This document shows positions 25,709 to 38,244 of a stretch of DNA of 64,000 nt, one piece after another. Each line of letters opens with the position of its first letter. Position 1 is the stretch's first letter. The notes under the pieces were generated by a model. It was not told the origin of the DNA, searched no databases, and was given only the letters and a program-made list of their open reading frames with translations. The position numbers and the translations under genes were made by a program. The stretch comes from Lamellibrachia columna (lineage: Eukaryota > Annelida > Polychaeta > Sabellida > Siboglinidae), in the NCBI GenBank assembly GCA_963662155.1, contig OY759267.1, forward strand, positions 12,771,623 through 12,835,622, in the 5' to 3' direction.

Positions 25709-26662
25709 CAGGGCTGGGGTCAATTCCATTTAATCAGTTCAAATTCCTTTCAATTAATTTTAATCCCTTCCAAATTCCATTAATTTTTTTCAATTCAAAT
25801 TCCAGCTCAAATCTTTCAAATTCAATTCCAATTCCAAATTAATTTTATGGGAGTTTTTCCAACGCAAACACATGGGATAATAGTAATAATTTTATGTAAT
25901 TGTAATAGGCGGTGTTTTTTTTTTAATAGTAATAGAGGAACTTTTTCAAACGTTATAGTAATAGATCCTAAAGTAATAGATAATAGTCTGTTACCTTTCT
26001 ATTACATCTATTGATGCAAACTTACAAAATATCAGGTTTGTTTGCATGTTATTCCAACTGCTAGTAATTGTAAACAATGTACAGACAATGGCTGAATTGT
26101 TATTCAAACAACATGAAAAGACCAGTAGGCTGATCATTTTATGGTTTCAGAAATACCTGCTCAATGAAACAAAGCAGGAGTAGCAAGCCAATTACTAATT
26201 GTTGGGATACAACAAATGAGCAGGAGCTGCAACCTGTATTGAATTCAAAGTAAGCTTATCACACCCCAACATAGTTTGATTTGAGCAGAACGTCTGTGTT
26301 CTTTTTTCCAATTGCCAAATGGTAATATTGCCAATCAAACCCTTAATTTGGACATGTTCAAATATGGACAAATGTTTTCACCTCGGATCTACAAATGGTG
26401 TACAAATGTATGTTTAGCTGCTACAAAGACTTCAAAGAGTTCATATACAATTCTAGGGTTGGATTGAGGATCACATTGGAAATAAAACCAGATTGCACCA
26501 GCACAAGAAAATGAGGTTCAATTCATATTCTTTCAATTCCAATTCAACTCACTCAAAATCTTTCAATTCAGATTAAAAATCTGCTTGGTGAAAATCTTTC
26601 GATTCAAATTCAGGAATTTAATTGAATAATTCCAATTAATATTTTAATTCACCCCAACACAG
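25709..26662. mobile_element. hAT-like non-autonomous element
   Basis: Begins cagggctggggtcaattcc and ends aattcaccccaacacag. TCCAACAG and TCCAGCAG flank it as an 8-bp duplication with one mismatch. Subterminal regions repeat caattccaattc words. No coding sequence. Confidence 0.65.
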
Positions 26663-27342
26663 TCCAGCAGTGACGTATTTCGGGGTGGAGGCATTCTGCC
26701 AGGGTACCCTTCTGCCATGCCTTGGTCCACGTCCCCAATGCTTGTGCGTGGCGGAAACATCGTTTGGGAGCTTAGTTCGACGTTCTGATGAGGGTGAACA
26801 CTGACGAGTCCGACTCAGCACTCTGGACTTTTCGCAGAAATCACTCTTTCAACCACCGGGGTGACTCCCTTGCAATTGCATGAGGATGTGATCTGCAGTT
26901 TCCAGTTGATGTTGGCTACATGACGCACGTGACCGAATCTCGAAATCTTGAGGAAAGAAATGTCCGCCCTCGACAGAGGAGCAGTTGGTCACTCATTTTC
27001 CCAGGAGAAACCCTGGCCGCGTGTCACCAGCACAAGGCAGCTCGAGTGCCCAAATAATGGGTTGTTGAACACTGAAAAGTGAAAGCGTGTGTGTGTATGT
27101 ATGTAGAATTAACATCTTTAAAGAGCTCAAGAATGGTGAGATTGAGAGCCTGGACATGCTTAGTACTTGCATAAAGTAGACCTGTTCTGTATTTTTAAAG
27201 TTAAATGACATGAACTGGTAGACTCCGACAGGGACCTGCCTGGAAAATCACCAGAAAAATAATATTAGTGGAGGTCAACATAATGCAGGGCTATAATTAA
27301 ACAACATATAAATCATATGAATCAAGTGTCCACTGTCGGAGT
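26663..27342. other. Unassigned, moderately GC-rich
   Basis: 26680-27060 is richer in GC than its flanks and may be part of an old retroelement, but no frame is convincing. A (gt)n patch lies at 27090-27105. Confidence 0.4.
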
Positions 27343-29270
27343 CTAGCTGTTGAGAAACTTGTGGTGGGCAGTGATGATCTTCTCAGAGAGAACTTCCTGC
27401 AGGACGTACTGGATGCGGTTGCGTCCTCCAGTTGCTTGTAGAGCAGGAATCCGAGGCAGGAAGATTTCCTCAGCATCATCCATGTCCTCAATTGCTGGCC
27501 AGTTGTACCTGTTCAGCTTGCCTCCAATGGTACGTAGGTACTTCACCTGCACAGTGCCATCTGTTTCCTGTCGAACCACCTCACCGACGAAGTACATACG
27601 ATCGAAGTCGGCAACCAAGTAAGTTCCAACTTGGAACTGAGAGTTGACACCTATGGCTCCTACGCCCTCTCGTGGTGTTGGTTCCTGCTGGTTAGGTGGA
27701 ATATCTGGTACTGCATCTGGCTGAATGAACAGCACACTCCTTCCAGCCTTGGCAGCCAAGAACACCACCGCATGGTACTCCATCATACCGGACACCGCCG
27801 TCGCCGCAAACACCATTGCATGGCCCTCTCCCATGACCCACCTAAAAATTGAGCCAGGAATCTTCCGTGCCAAAGAGGATTTGCCAACTGGATTTCATCA
27901 CTGATGCAGGATGTCCAGTTTTTATTGAAGTCCATCTGCATGGTCACATGTCCGGGGGAAGAGTGTCCTTCAAGGTGTGAACAACTCTGTACTGGGCAAT
28001 GACACGCTGGACGTTCACTTGGGCCTTGGTCACCTTGACATATTGCACTGGGAATGTGCGCCATTCCCAGTACTTAACCTCCGGTGCGGTCAGCTTCTCC
28101 TCCCAAGGTTGCCCAGGCCTGTTTCATGCTGGTCTCTTTCACGAACTCGTCATGGCTGGTGTTGTAACGCACACGAGACACAGCCTTCAACGTGAGACGC
28201 ATGTTTTCGTGTGTCTGACGAGTTTGACATATCGGAATTTGGCACAGACACGTGAAAAGAAGCTAAAACTGCACTTAATGCTCTGGGTCGAGAAGCAACT
28301 TTTGGTGGAGGATGTGGAGGTAATCATGTGGAATGTACTTTTTGTACTTCTCCTTGCCGATAGTGACCATGTCATTCTTCCCAGGCATGCACGCTGCATT
28401 GTCCGGGCACTTCAGGAAGTGCAGCATGCAGACACTTCACCACCATTGACTTTCTCTTCAGTGTTGAGCTTTGGAGCCCAGTCACACAGCCATGTTCATT
28501 CGCAGATGGTGCCGAATCTTGGGAGTGTTCCCGTGTGAGATGTCGTTGGAGTACAGCAGGTCTTCTGCAGTGCTCGATAGGCTGCAGGCCAGTGTCACAT
28601 TGGTCACAGTTGGCAGCACCCGTGTAGACTGAGGAGAATGCTGCTATCCACTGCAAGTATCATCCTCAGACTCCAATGTTGAACTGTTGTGCTCAGGCCT
28701 GGAGGCACTCCATTCTGGGGTCTTGCACTTGGACGCCAACTTCTCAAGCCGCCAGACTTTCAGCTGCATCTGGCGTAGCTCCAACTTCACTTGCCGCAGT
28801 TTTTTCTCTCCTTTTTTCTCATGGAAAGCCATGTCAACTATTAGGTAGCCTGGCCTAGCACTGTCAACCAGCTCCATGGTGATGTCTGTGTCCAATGAGA
28901 TGTCGAGTCTTCTGGACCATCTCCTCTGTGTTGGAATTGCTGGTGGAGCTGAAGGTGGAGATGGAGTTGGCACTGCCACTGCACGAGCGCCTCCCCGACC
29001 AGTCAACTGCTTGAGGGTGATCACAGACAGGCCATCCTTCTGTCTCCGCACGTTCACCTTCTTCAGCTTCTTTTTATCATGGGCCTGCTTACTCCGCACT
29101 TTCTGGGGCTGCTCATATGCCTTCTTTGCCACAGTGTCTGTCCACTTGTTTCTTTTCGCCAGACGCTCCTTCGCCTCCGGTTTGCTTTCATGTCGGTCTT
29201 GGTACCGGCATTGACATTCGGCATGTGAAAGAGGCACCTCACAAGTTATGACAAAAGCAGATGGAAAATA
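27343..29270 (-). pseudogene. Decayed minus-strand gene of an uncharacterised family
   Basis: Pieces in order on the minus strand. First is a basic region, LSHAECQCRYQDRHESKPEA to KRNKW (29230-29140), then a proline-rich and coiled-coil part (to 28650). A middle with VTMQMDFNKNWTSCISDEIQ follows (about 27945-27885), and last a C-terminal block VGTYLVADFDRMYFVGEVVR to YNWPAIED (27650-27470) ending at 27343. The same order, with a (D)FxxNW..K..xEIQ block and a final Y.GEV...W.WP domain, occurs in uncharacterised multi-copy proteins of fish and invertebrates that behave like transposon genes (recalled, not searched). Several frameshifts and stops separate the pieces. Confidence 0.55.
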
Positions 29271-29273
29271 AAT

Positions 29274-29275
<2 letters not shown>

Positions 29276-29357
<82 letters not shown>
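29276..29357. repeat. (TA)n microsatellite
   Basis: About 75 bp of TA preceded by (ca)n. It lies upstream of the minus-strand relic and artificially extends its open frame. Confidence 0.97.
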
Positions 29358-29358
<1 letters not shown>

Positions 29359-30684
29359 CGAGTGTGTGCATTATAAGTAAGCACATGTATGTTTAAACAT
29401 CTTTACAAATTGTCTATATAGTTATTAACCATGTTTTAAAAACTGTTCCTATTATATAATATATTTAAATGTGTTATTTATGCATGGGTAGTGACCATTT
29501 AAATTTTTTTTATATAAAAGTAAGATAAAACATGCAATTTCTTACCTGCATTCTTAAAGTGCGTATCGAATATGGGTAGCTCCCTGTAGTTCATTGACCT
29601 AATTTAGTAAAAATAAATAGTCAGGGATGTTCCACAAAAGCGAACTGTCCGTGACTTTTTGTTTTTATTGATTAAATAAAAACACAAAATACGTCTATTT
29701 GAAATATTTTTTTCAACATGAAGCCATTTGAATATGGATTATATAGGCATTGTGCCTGCCTTTCATATAAAAATAAATTGGAATTTTAGCTCCATGGCCA
29801 CGTAAAATGTTTGGCTGCTAAATATAGGCCACTTTTCACTATGTACCAACTTTGGAGATCAGTATCTCATAAACAAATCAAGTAAGAAACTTCAAAACTT
29901 CTGTGAAAACTGTTCAGAATTTTTGATGTTCACGTTTTCTTGTAATTAGACAAAACGTTAACATGGCCACCAATGCAATTCTCAACAGTGGTCTGACTCC
30001 AAATAGACGGAAATCGTGGTCAGGTCACAAACACGGTTATAAAATGTTGTTATGCTTATGTTTTGGTTGTTGCTGTTATCTTAATTGTGGATATTACACG
30101 TAATTTGGATGAAAATATTAGTTTGTTATAAAAAAATTCTTATAATTTTTTATAATTTGCAATTCTAATAATATAATTAGGGCTCATGTTTTTGAAAATA
30201 AATAAAAACGGGTGGTAACCTGTCCCATGTTGTGTGTGTTTGACTTAGACAATTGTCAGTATCAGACTGGATAATACTATATTATTATATATATGTTATT
30301 GATTCCATCTAGTCAACAAGATCATTACTGGTTAAACGCTGCTAATATTTAAATTGTTTAACAGTCTCCCTTAAGAGGTGTCCTATAACCGATCTACTAA
30401 ATACATAAAATGTCAAATAAATGTACATTTTAGTTTTGTACTATAACGTTTGATGTGCACAAGCTGATATTTTGCGCAATTTGATGTTTAATATTATATT
30501 TGTTTATTTTTCATATTCTAAAATAGCATTAAAGAGCTTGTGGTAAGCTAAAAATCTACAGTAAGCAATTTTTAATATCAACAATAACTGTTACCTTTCC
30601 AAAATGTCTATTCACCACATATCAATACCAATTTCATGTTGTGTACAGTACTTTGTAAGTGCTTGGGCACAAGGAAATTAAGGT
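29358..30684. other. No gene; one interspersed repeat copy
   Basis: AT-rich. 29899-30000 is a copy of the repeat at 1-150 and 31740-31888. Confidence 0.55.
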
Positions 30685-30797
30685 ATGCAGCCCTAACCAT
30701 AGCTAACCCCATCTCTAGCTAACCACATCCCTAGCTAACTCCATATCTAGCTAACCCCATCTCTAGCTAACCCCATCCCTAGCTAACCCTAACCCTG
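30685..30797 (+). repeat. CTAACC-type minisatellite with telomere-like end
   Basis: Six or so units of ctaaccccatctctag and close variants, ending in ctaaccctaaccct, which resembles two units of the animal telomere repeat. Confidence 0.88.
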
Positions 30798-32126
30798 AAG
30801 TGGTTTACAAAAGATATAATCATTCCCGTAGGTACAGGTTGATAGGAAAAGTGAACAGTTTGCTTGGAAAAGGCAGACAGCAGTAGCAATCACGAACAGC
30901 ATGGTACAGATCGGATGCCAAAATGGAAATTTACCGAAAATTAGGGGGTATGACACCAGTATGTGACGGAACAGGTAGCCATTTTGCACTAGAACGGTCA
31001 TTGGTGATATTTGTTTTGTGGCCCAGTACATTAGCAACATTGTTTACACACAAATTTGGACAGAATAGTTGTATTTTGGTTGTGTCACACCCATTTGAAG
31101 CACTGCGTAGATCAGCATTTTCAAATCTGGCCGCGACTGGCATCTGGTCATGTGATACCCCTTTATGGTGGCGTGTCGTAATCAAGCCGTTCGCCTGGTA
31201 TCTTATCATTGGTTCATTGGTTTGCAATGCTCTGTAAATCTAGTGTACATGATCTATGATTTATCAAGTGTCAAAATCGACCTATAACTAAATTATGTGA
31301 CCGGTTTTCAGTTAATAATACGGGCAAGGCATTGTTTAGACTTGGCTGTCAAACAAATAATAATGACTTGACAAGCAGGAGTATTCCATAATGTGTCTAC
31401 ATATACATTGTGCCGCAAAAAATTCCCTATTTGGGGTAAGACCACTGTTGACCTTCCTGTTTATTGTTTCACACGAATGTAGGGCGTATTAAATTGCGAT
31501 ATGTGAATTTAAAGAATGCATATGATGTGACATAAGTGCAGTTGAGCAGGCATATTCACAGGTTTGTTTGTAGAAGCGATTGGCTGTGAAATGGTGCATT
31601 TATTTGGAAGGTTAACAGGCGGAGGGATTTATGGGAATTTTTCTGCTATGGGCCACGTGGGCGCATGAATACATGGCTATTTTTGTCAAAATCGATGGGC
31701 ATCGCACGTCGGGGCGTTTTAAAAGAGCTGGAGGTATGTGATTTTGATAAAATTTGGTCAGCGTGTCAATGGGATGATGGTAGTTGCTGTGGAAACTTTT
31801 CAGAATTTTTCATGGTCACGTTTTTTTATAATCAGACAAAACGTTAACATGGCCACCAATGCAATTCTCAACAGTGGTCTGACTCCTCAAATGAAAGATC
31901 TAGTGCAGTAGCACAGAAAACATTAACTTTACTAACATATCCAATGTAAAAGTACTCGTAAAGAATTTACTCGTCACGCACAATCTCACTCCTAGGGAAT
32001 GTTTATGTGGGTAATGGCAGACAGATCCTAATTGTGGTCTGTGGCAAAATTGAGCTGTGCAAATATTGTAGTTGTTCTTGACCTTGTTATTGTTGATGTG
32101 CTCCTGGTGTCTGTCTGGTGCTACAG
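30798..32126. other. Upstream region of MROH1
   Basis: No promoter motif can be assigned. 31100-31200 is locally CpG-richer, and gccacgtgg (an E-box core) lies near 31649. 31740-31888 is an interspersed repeat copy, so the open frame ending LKELE before gtatgt at 31734 is probably not a first exon. Confidence 0.45.
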
Positions 32127-32272
32127 AGATGGTCCATGCCTTGATTGATGCTGCCTATGACAAAGAGCCACACGTGCAAGATGTGATCTGTAACTCTCTG
32201 TGTGAAGTTGGCAAGAAACGACCCAATCTTGTTCTGTCTTCCTGCCACGGTTATCTCCTCAAACATTCTAAG
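32127..32272 (+). CDS. MROH1: MROH1 exon 1 of those visible
   Basis: The acceptor is ctacag and the donor is AAG|gtaggt. The first ATG is at 32129, two bases into the exon, followed by 48 codons starting MVHALIDAAYDKEPHVQDV and ending LLKHSK. The AG before the ATG implies either a 5' UTR exon or an upstream coding exon with a few more residues. Vertebrate proteins carry roughly eight extra residues before this block. The exon encodes the first HEAT-like helix pair. It ends in phase 0. Confidence 0.88.
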
Positions 32273-32634
32273 GTAGGTACTGCAGGGGTGGTAAGGGGTA
32301 ATGACTGCTACTAACCCAAATTTATTATCATTATTTACTAATAATATTATGTACAATAGTTTCTATTATGCATTGTTTATATACCAGCAACTGCATGTAT
32401 CAATGAATATTGTTTGTCAGTAGTAGAATAGTTTGATTAATTAGTCATTTAGCAACAAATAACTTTTAATTTCCTAAAGTTTGTTAGTAATTGAGCTAGT
32501 TAAGTTTTTACATCACTGGGTGTGTCTGATACATCACTTGGTGTGTTTGGACAACTACCATGGTGGGCACGTGTGGCAGTAAGCAGATGTTTAGTTGAAA
32601 GATCCAGAATCATGCAAACAAATTTGTATTTATG

Positions 32635-32704
32635 TTTCAGTTGGGACAGGGCCATCGAACTGTCACACTTGATTGAATGCAGACAACTGTCATGAATGTT
32701 TCAG
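32635..32704 (+). repeat. Tandem copy of the exon 2 acceptor region
   Basis: The sequence tttcag|TTGGGACAGGGCC occurs at 32635 and again 64 bp later at the true exon start. The upstream copy has the better pyrimidine tract, but its reading frame meets TGA after eleven codons, so it is a decoy rather than an exon. Confidence 0.85.
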
Positions 32705-32836
32705 TTGGGACAGGGCCATCGAACTGTCATACTCAGCTGCATGGAGCGAATAGTGAAAGAGTCTTCAAAAAATCTTGACAAGACACAAGTGGTTGACATC
32801 ATCAAACAGGCATCCAATGAACTGACGGCTTCAAAG
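32705..32836 (+). CDS. MROH1: MROH1 exon 2
   Basis: The acceptor is tgtttcag and the donor is the GC type, AAG|gcaagt. The exon has 44 codons, LGQGHRTVILSCMERI to ASNELTASK, phase 0 at both ends. A partial copy of its start with its own acceptor lies 64 bp upstream and carries a stop codon. Confidence 0.92.
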
Positions 32837-35800
32837 GCAAGTCACACCATGGGGGTTTTGGTTGGTGATGATGATATGTAACCACAGCCTCAGTTAGGCC
32901 GTTGTCGTTTCCTTGCAATCTCTCCAGTCATCTCTGCAATCTTCTTTGTTTTGATTGACTAGTGAATTAATACATTTGTTGATTTCAGCAATTCATTAAA
33001 TAAGATTATATATCAAGTTTGCTGGATGCTTATTCAGTTGGTTAATGAATACAACCATTTTATTATAAAGTTGAATTTAGTGTAGTGTTGATCATAAAAA
33101 AAACATTGTGTTATCAGTTGTAATGTAGTCTTGCATTGTAATGTAGTCTTGCAATCACTGTAGTTACAACAATTTTCAGACTAAAAAAGTATAAGAATGT
33201 GTTTTTGTGGCAAATGCTGTAGTGCAAGCTTTTTCTGATGCCATGACGTTAATATCTTGATTGCTATCATACCTGTGAATGTTTGGATGTGATCTTTGGT
33301 AGGTATATCAAGTTCCGCTAGATGGCGTAACTTTTTTTGTCGACAAAAATAGCGTCGTTTTATGTGTCCCATATTTGGTACGAAGGCGTGACTCTCGCGT
33401 CACATGGTCGCGGGAAAAGCCAAAATACTCAGTATGCAAATGATGTGGCCGACTTTGTTTACCTTCATATTTACCAATGAATGTCTTCTTTACATTATGG
33501 GTGCGGGAATTTTTTCATTCCGATGCTTTTGTGACTATGAAGGTGAGTAAGTTTTGTTTTGTGAATACTTGTTAAAAAGTAGATATAATAGAAAGAAGAA
33601 TTTTATATGAATAAAAAAGAACAGTACAATAATTACTTAGCTTTAAAATGATGTGCATATTATTGCAGTGCACAGCTGCCATTTTTCAGAAAAACATGGG
33701 CAACATGACCCGGTGCGCGCTAATTTGCTATGTTTTGTCGTTCGGAAGCTACGGTCGGTGGCTTCGCGTGAACGAATATTTTAAAGACCCTTCGACGCAT
33801 CGTAATCCGTTGACATCTGTATTCCTGCAGTTAAATAATTGCATGTTTTGTTGATAAAAGTTATTATAAATGTATTATTTTTGTCTATGGGTCAATATTT
33901 TTATGTTCGAAATTACGGGAGTTAAATTAATGCAAGATGACTTGACAGCGTCATGGCGTCATCTGCAATACGCGAATATGAAATCTTTCCGAAGAATCCG
34001 AGCAATCCACATTTCAACAATTAACTGCTGGCACATTTAGTTTATAGCATTTGTTATATATGTATTTTTGTAGTTTGTGTAGCAGTATTTACTATTTGTT
34101 ATGTCAGAAATTATGTTTTATTGTTTTTTTTGGTTGCGTTTTACTGCATACCTTTTTTTACTGATTATATAATTTGTAAATTGTAATAACTTGTATGAGT
34201 TGTGTAGTGTTTCTAAGGTATGCATTGATAATGAATACTTTATGATGAATAAAAATGTTGTGTGTATTTGTATATACCTTTATGTTCGGTCGCCTTCCAG
34301 TGCTCACTGTTAAAAACCAGGTCATCATTTTTTAAACCTGCAGATACTTTTCACTTTAATATTTGATTATGCATATTTTATACTTAATATCTGCCACCAT
34401 TTGTGTTTTGTTAATTTTTATTTGCAGTGATCATTTATGCCAACTTGTTAATTATCGTTATTTTATTTTACACATTATTTGACATCTTAGATTTTAGAAG
34501 ATCCAATTTTTGTTTGTGCAAGATTTACTGTTATTCAATGTACTTTTGATATTTGTAAATTTTATCATCTGATATAATTATTAATTTAATTATTCAAAAG
34601 TATTTTGTGTTACAGGTAAAGGTATTCAACAGCAACTTGTGTGTGTACAGACTTCAGCTAGTTTGTGATTCATATGGATTACAATCGGCGGGTACGATAC
34701 AAATGAATCAAATGATGAACACCTTGGATAACACTGCATGCACTATTGCAACATCATATAAGACTTCATCTCAGGACAACTGTTCCTTTCTTCAGTGACG
34801 ATTTGAGATAGATTCATCGTCCATCGATGAGTGACATCAAAGTGATCAATTCTGGTTTTGACAAATGTGCTGACATCTACGATAACCATATACTCCTACA
34901 CATGGAAATTATTACCATACACTCATCTAACATGATAAACAAAATCATGAGCTTGATGCTGAGACAGTGTGCTTGTGGAACATGCTTGTGACACAGTATT
35001 GCATTTGCCTGCAAGAAATAAAAAATATGATGAACGTAGTTAGGCATTGACATTGTCTGAAAAAACATGTATATATCGAAATAAATAGTTGCTTTTGAAT
35101 AACATGCTATAACCTTTTGATAATTAATACATGGTGAAATATTTACAATTAACTGTAATATAATCTAAACACACAATTATTTTGATGCCCCTAGCCCTGT
35201 ATGGATGGACCAACTTATTACCATGCTATTACTCCCTGTAAATAGGTCAAGTGTGAAATGCAGGTAAACTAATTAGGTAATGTAAAATTAGCCCATTAAT
35301 CCGCTTAAATATGTGAAATGTAGGTCAATTAATTAGGTCGTAAAAAATATGGATTTACCAAGTCACATGACATTGAAGTAGATACATTGACAATTTCCAT
35401 CCCATAAAGGTTTAATAAACCCAATTACTAATTAATTACAACCAAATAATGCCATTACTCCATGTAAATAGGTCAACGGTTAAATATAGGTCAACTAATT
35501 AGGTCATGTCAAGGTCAGATATTATTGACATTCGTTTCTGGGTCATATACCTTTTATTTCACATGAATATGGTCAATACATTAAAAACTATTGCTATTTT
35601 CATATAAATGAAATACAGTCCTCAGCATTCCGGGTCACAAGAATTGGAACAAAATTGAATAGACAACAATGCTAATTTTCCGGGATCAAAAAGTGGAATA
35701 ACTTCGGAAATAAAGTAGATATCAACAACATTCCAAAAGTGTTATAAACTTCATAGGACACTCTATCCTATGGAATCGTTTAAATGATCATCTTATTGAT

Positions 35801-36299
35801 TTTAATTTTTTTTATATATATCTTTGGTCAACTGCTGGCATGGGATTGCTTGCCATTGTAATAAATTGTTCTCCAAATACACCATAAGCTGTAATACGGA
35901 ACAATCATAAACACATGGAATTAATGGAAGGGGAACAGAATGGATGTGCTCAGATGGAAGGAGAAGAAGAAGACCATGACTGGGATGGGAGGATTACCTG
36001 CAGAGAGATGTGGCAGGAGGGGAGTGTACAATGAGAGCGATGGATGGGGAAGTGGAGATGGGTGGTGGAGACAGCAGTGAAATGGGAACAGTGACGGAAG
36101 GACAAGTCACCCCGAACTTCATGGATAAAGAGGAGAGAAACAACAACATAATATTAACTATAATAAATGTCTTGCACATGGTAATCAAAATGGTAATGAT
36201 TCCTTTGTAATCCACAAAGGCTGTGTTGCTTAATCAGATTTTGGAAATAATTCTATGCAGGTTAGTGATCTTGGTATTATTAGTATTGAGTTTTGTTTA
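32837..36299 (+). other. Intron 2, mostly without recognisable content
   Basis: AT-rich. 33300-33990 is richer in CpG, with short open frames that do not match any family I know. 35180-35540 has imperfect repeats with the phrase aattaggtca. 35955-36010 may hold a LINE C-terminal scrap reading RRRP-stop-LGWEDYLQRDVAG. The rest shows nothing definite. Confidence 0.5.
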
Positions 36300-36918
36300 G
36301 TTTAGAGAAAGCCTCATGTTTCAGGATGTTGTGCCTGCATGGCAGTCTGCTTCTAGTGACCTCATGTTTCAGGATGTGCCTGCATGACAGTCTGCTGCTA
36401 GTGATCTCCAGTTTCTGCATGTTGTGCATGCGTGGCAGTCTGCTGCTAGTGGCCTCATGTTTCAGGATATTGTGCCTGGGTGTCAGTCTGTTGCTAGTGG
36501 CCTCATGTTTCAGAATGATGTGTCTGTGTGACAGTCTGCTGTTAGTGACCTCCTGTTTCAGGATGTTGTGCCTGCGTGGCAGTCTGCTGCTAGTGACCTC
36601 CTGTTTCAGGATGTTGTGCCTGTGTGTCAGTCTGCTTCTAGTGACCTCATGTTTCAGGATGTTGTGCCTGCGTGGCAGTCTGCTGCTAGTGACCTCATGT
36701 TTTAGGATGTTGTGCCTGCGTGGCAGTCTGCTTCTAGTGACTTCATGTTTCAGGATGTTGTGCCTGCGTGGCAGTCTGCTGCTAGTGACCTCATGTTTCA
36801 GGATGTGCCTGCGTGGCAGTCTGCTGCTAGTGGCCTCCTGTGTCTGGATGCTAGTGACCTCCTGTTTCAGGATGTTGTGCCTGTGTGTCAGTCTGCTTCT
36901 AGTGACCTCATGTTTCAG
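36300..36918 (+). repeat. 48-bp tandem array of the exon 3 acceptor and 5' end
   Basis: About 13 units contain tgtttcag|GATGTTGTGCC followed by ~30 bp of exon 3-like sequence. Most units are 48 bp, and one is 45 bp. The frame of exon 3 is open through the last four or so units from 36712, then closed upstream by TAG at 36703. Each unit would encode 16 residues resembling DVVPVWQSAASDLMFQ. Confidence 0.9.
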
Positions 36919-37081
36919 GATGTTGTGCCTGTGTGGCAGTCTGCTGCTAGTGGCCTCCTGGTCGCCATTGGCTGCCACCACTGCAATGAGGTCATGGAAG
37001 AACTACTTCACAAGTTCCAGCCAGGGGTGTTACCTCATTACATGGTGGTGCATACCCTTGCAAATCTTGCAGTGGCAAATG
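36919..37081 (+). CDS. MROH1: MROH1 exon 3
   Basis: The exon begins DVVPVWQSAASGLLVAIG and continues into the conserved KFQPGVLPHY block, ending VANG with donor G|gtaggt, phase 1. The frame of 163 bp matches exon 2 (phase 0) and exon 4. The exact 5' border is less certain than others because the acceptor and the first ~30 bp repeat many times just upstream, and the reading frame stays open back to 36712. Confidence 0.9.
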
Positions 37082-37205
37082 GTAGGTCATGTGATCACAT
37101 CTTGCTGCAGCCATTGTATGCCTGAAAGAGCTTGGCAGATATGAAGAAATGTTTTCAAGTAATTATAATTATGTTTTTGTGATCAGTAACTATCTTGGTT
37201 AGTAC

Positions 37206-38244
37206 CAAGCCTGGGGTAATATGTAATAGTAATAGTAACGATTACAATTGTTCAAGTAATAGTAATAGTAATATATGGAACACAACGTAATGTAATAGTA
37301 ATAGTAATAGAAAGCAAAGTAATAGTAATTGAAAATAATCGGACCAAAAATTCCGTATTTTGATATATAGGGACTTGGACAAGCATCATGTTCAGTCATT
37401 CACATGCAGTTTTATTTATTTATTTATTTTCCAACAGTGATGATAAAATGGTTTAGTATCTGAATCATGACAGTCAGTGAACTTTAGCACTATTATCAGG
37501 AGACACTGGCAGTGTGACTGCTGCATGGCTAATTGGTCATTTGAAGCCAGGTCCACCAGCCATCTATCCTTTTCACACAAACCTATTCATTCATTTTACT
37601 GAAGCAGGATAAGGGTTCCATGCTTCCAGCACTAAACAGACTGTCTGTAACATCTCAATCAATCAACCAATCAATCAATCATTGCCATCTCCCAACCCCA
37701 GTTGCCAGCCTGCCATGCTGGGTAATGTTTGAACAAAATCCAGGGGCTTATACCAACTTTTCTCAGTTGGTAGCAAGCTTGCACACTATTGACCAAAAGT
37801 GTGAAAAACATCCTATCCTTGAGCCAATAATTAACTGTCCACCAAGCAGCAGCCGAGCAGTATGGGTCTACTATGGGATAATCCGACTGTGTTATGTGAC
37901 AGTGACATTGCTTTTCTGTTTCATTCCAATGAAAATATGAAACTTCTACATCCAACTGGAATTGTGTGAGGTTAAATTAGTTGGGAAAATTATGAGTTAA
38001 TTGTAATTTAATTAATTATACACCCATCAGTTAATTTGAATCTATATAAGTGATTTAAGTATGTAACATATTTAATCAAAAGAAAATAGTTCCAATGGAA
38101 AATGTAATAGTAATAGTAATAGCTTGAAATGTAATAGTAATGGTAATATATTATATTGCCTTCAGTATGTAATAGTAATAGAAAAGAAACTAAGTAATAG
38201 TAATAGTAATCTATTACATTGCAATGTAATAGATGCCAGGCCTG
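37206..38244 (+). mobile_element. hAT-like non-autonomous element, copy 1
   Basis: The ends are CAAGCCTGGGG and CCAGGCCTG, matching inversely with one mismatch. They are flanked by GTTAGTAC and GTTGGTAC, an 8-bp target duplication with one change. The subterminal regions are rich in gtaatagtaatag. No transposase frame is present. Termini and duplication length fit the hAT superfamily. Confidence 0.72.

Noticed and set aside
26785..26840. ctgatga and ctgacga motifs with gtcc/ggac pairing, suggesting a hammerhead ribozyme
   Set aside because: The GAAA strand is not next to helix II (ggac is followed by ttttcgc), and the other helices cannot be formed convincingly.
31665..31734. Possible MROH1 first exon ending LKELE before gtatgt
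   Set aside because: The join would be in the wrong phase for the 32127 acceptor, and the donor abuts an interspersed repeat copy starting at 31740.
36280..36981. 233-residue minus-strand and 283-residue plus-strand repetitive frames
   Set aside because: They come from the 48-bp array, whose unit length is a multiple of three. Only the frame shared with exon 3 near the right end has meaning.
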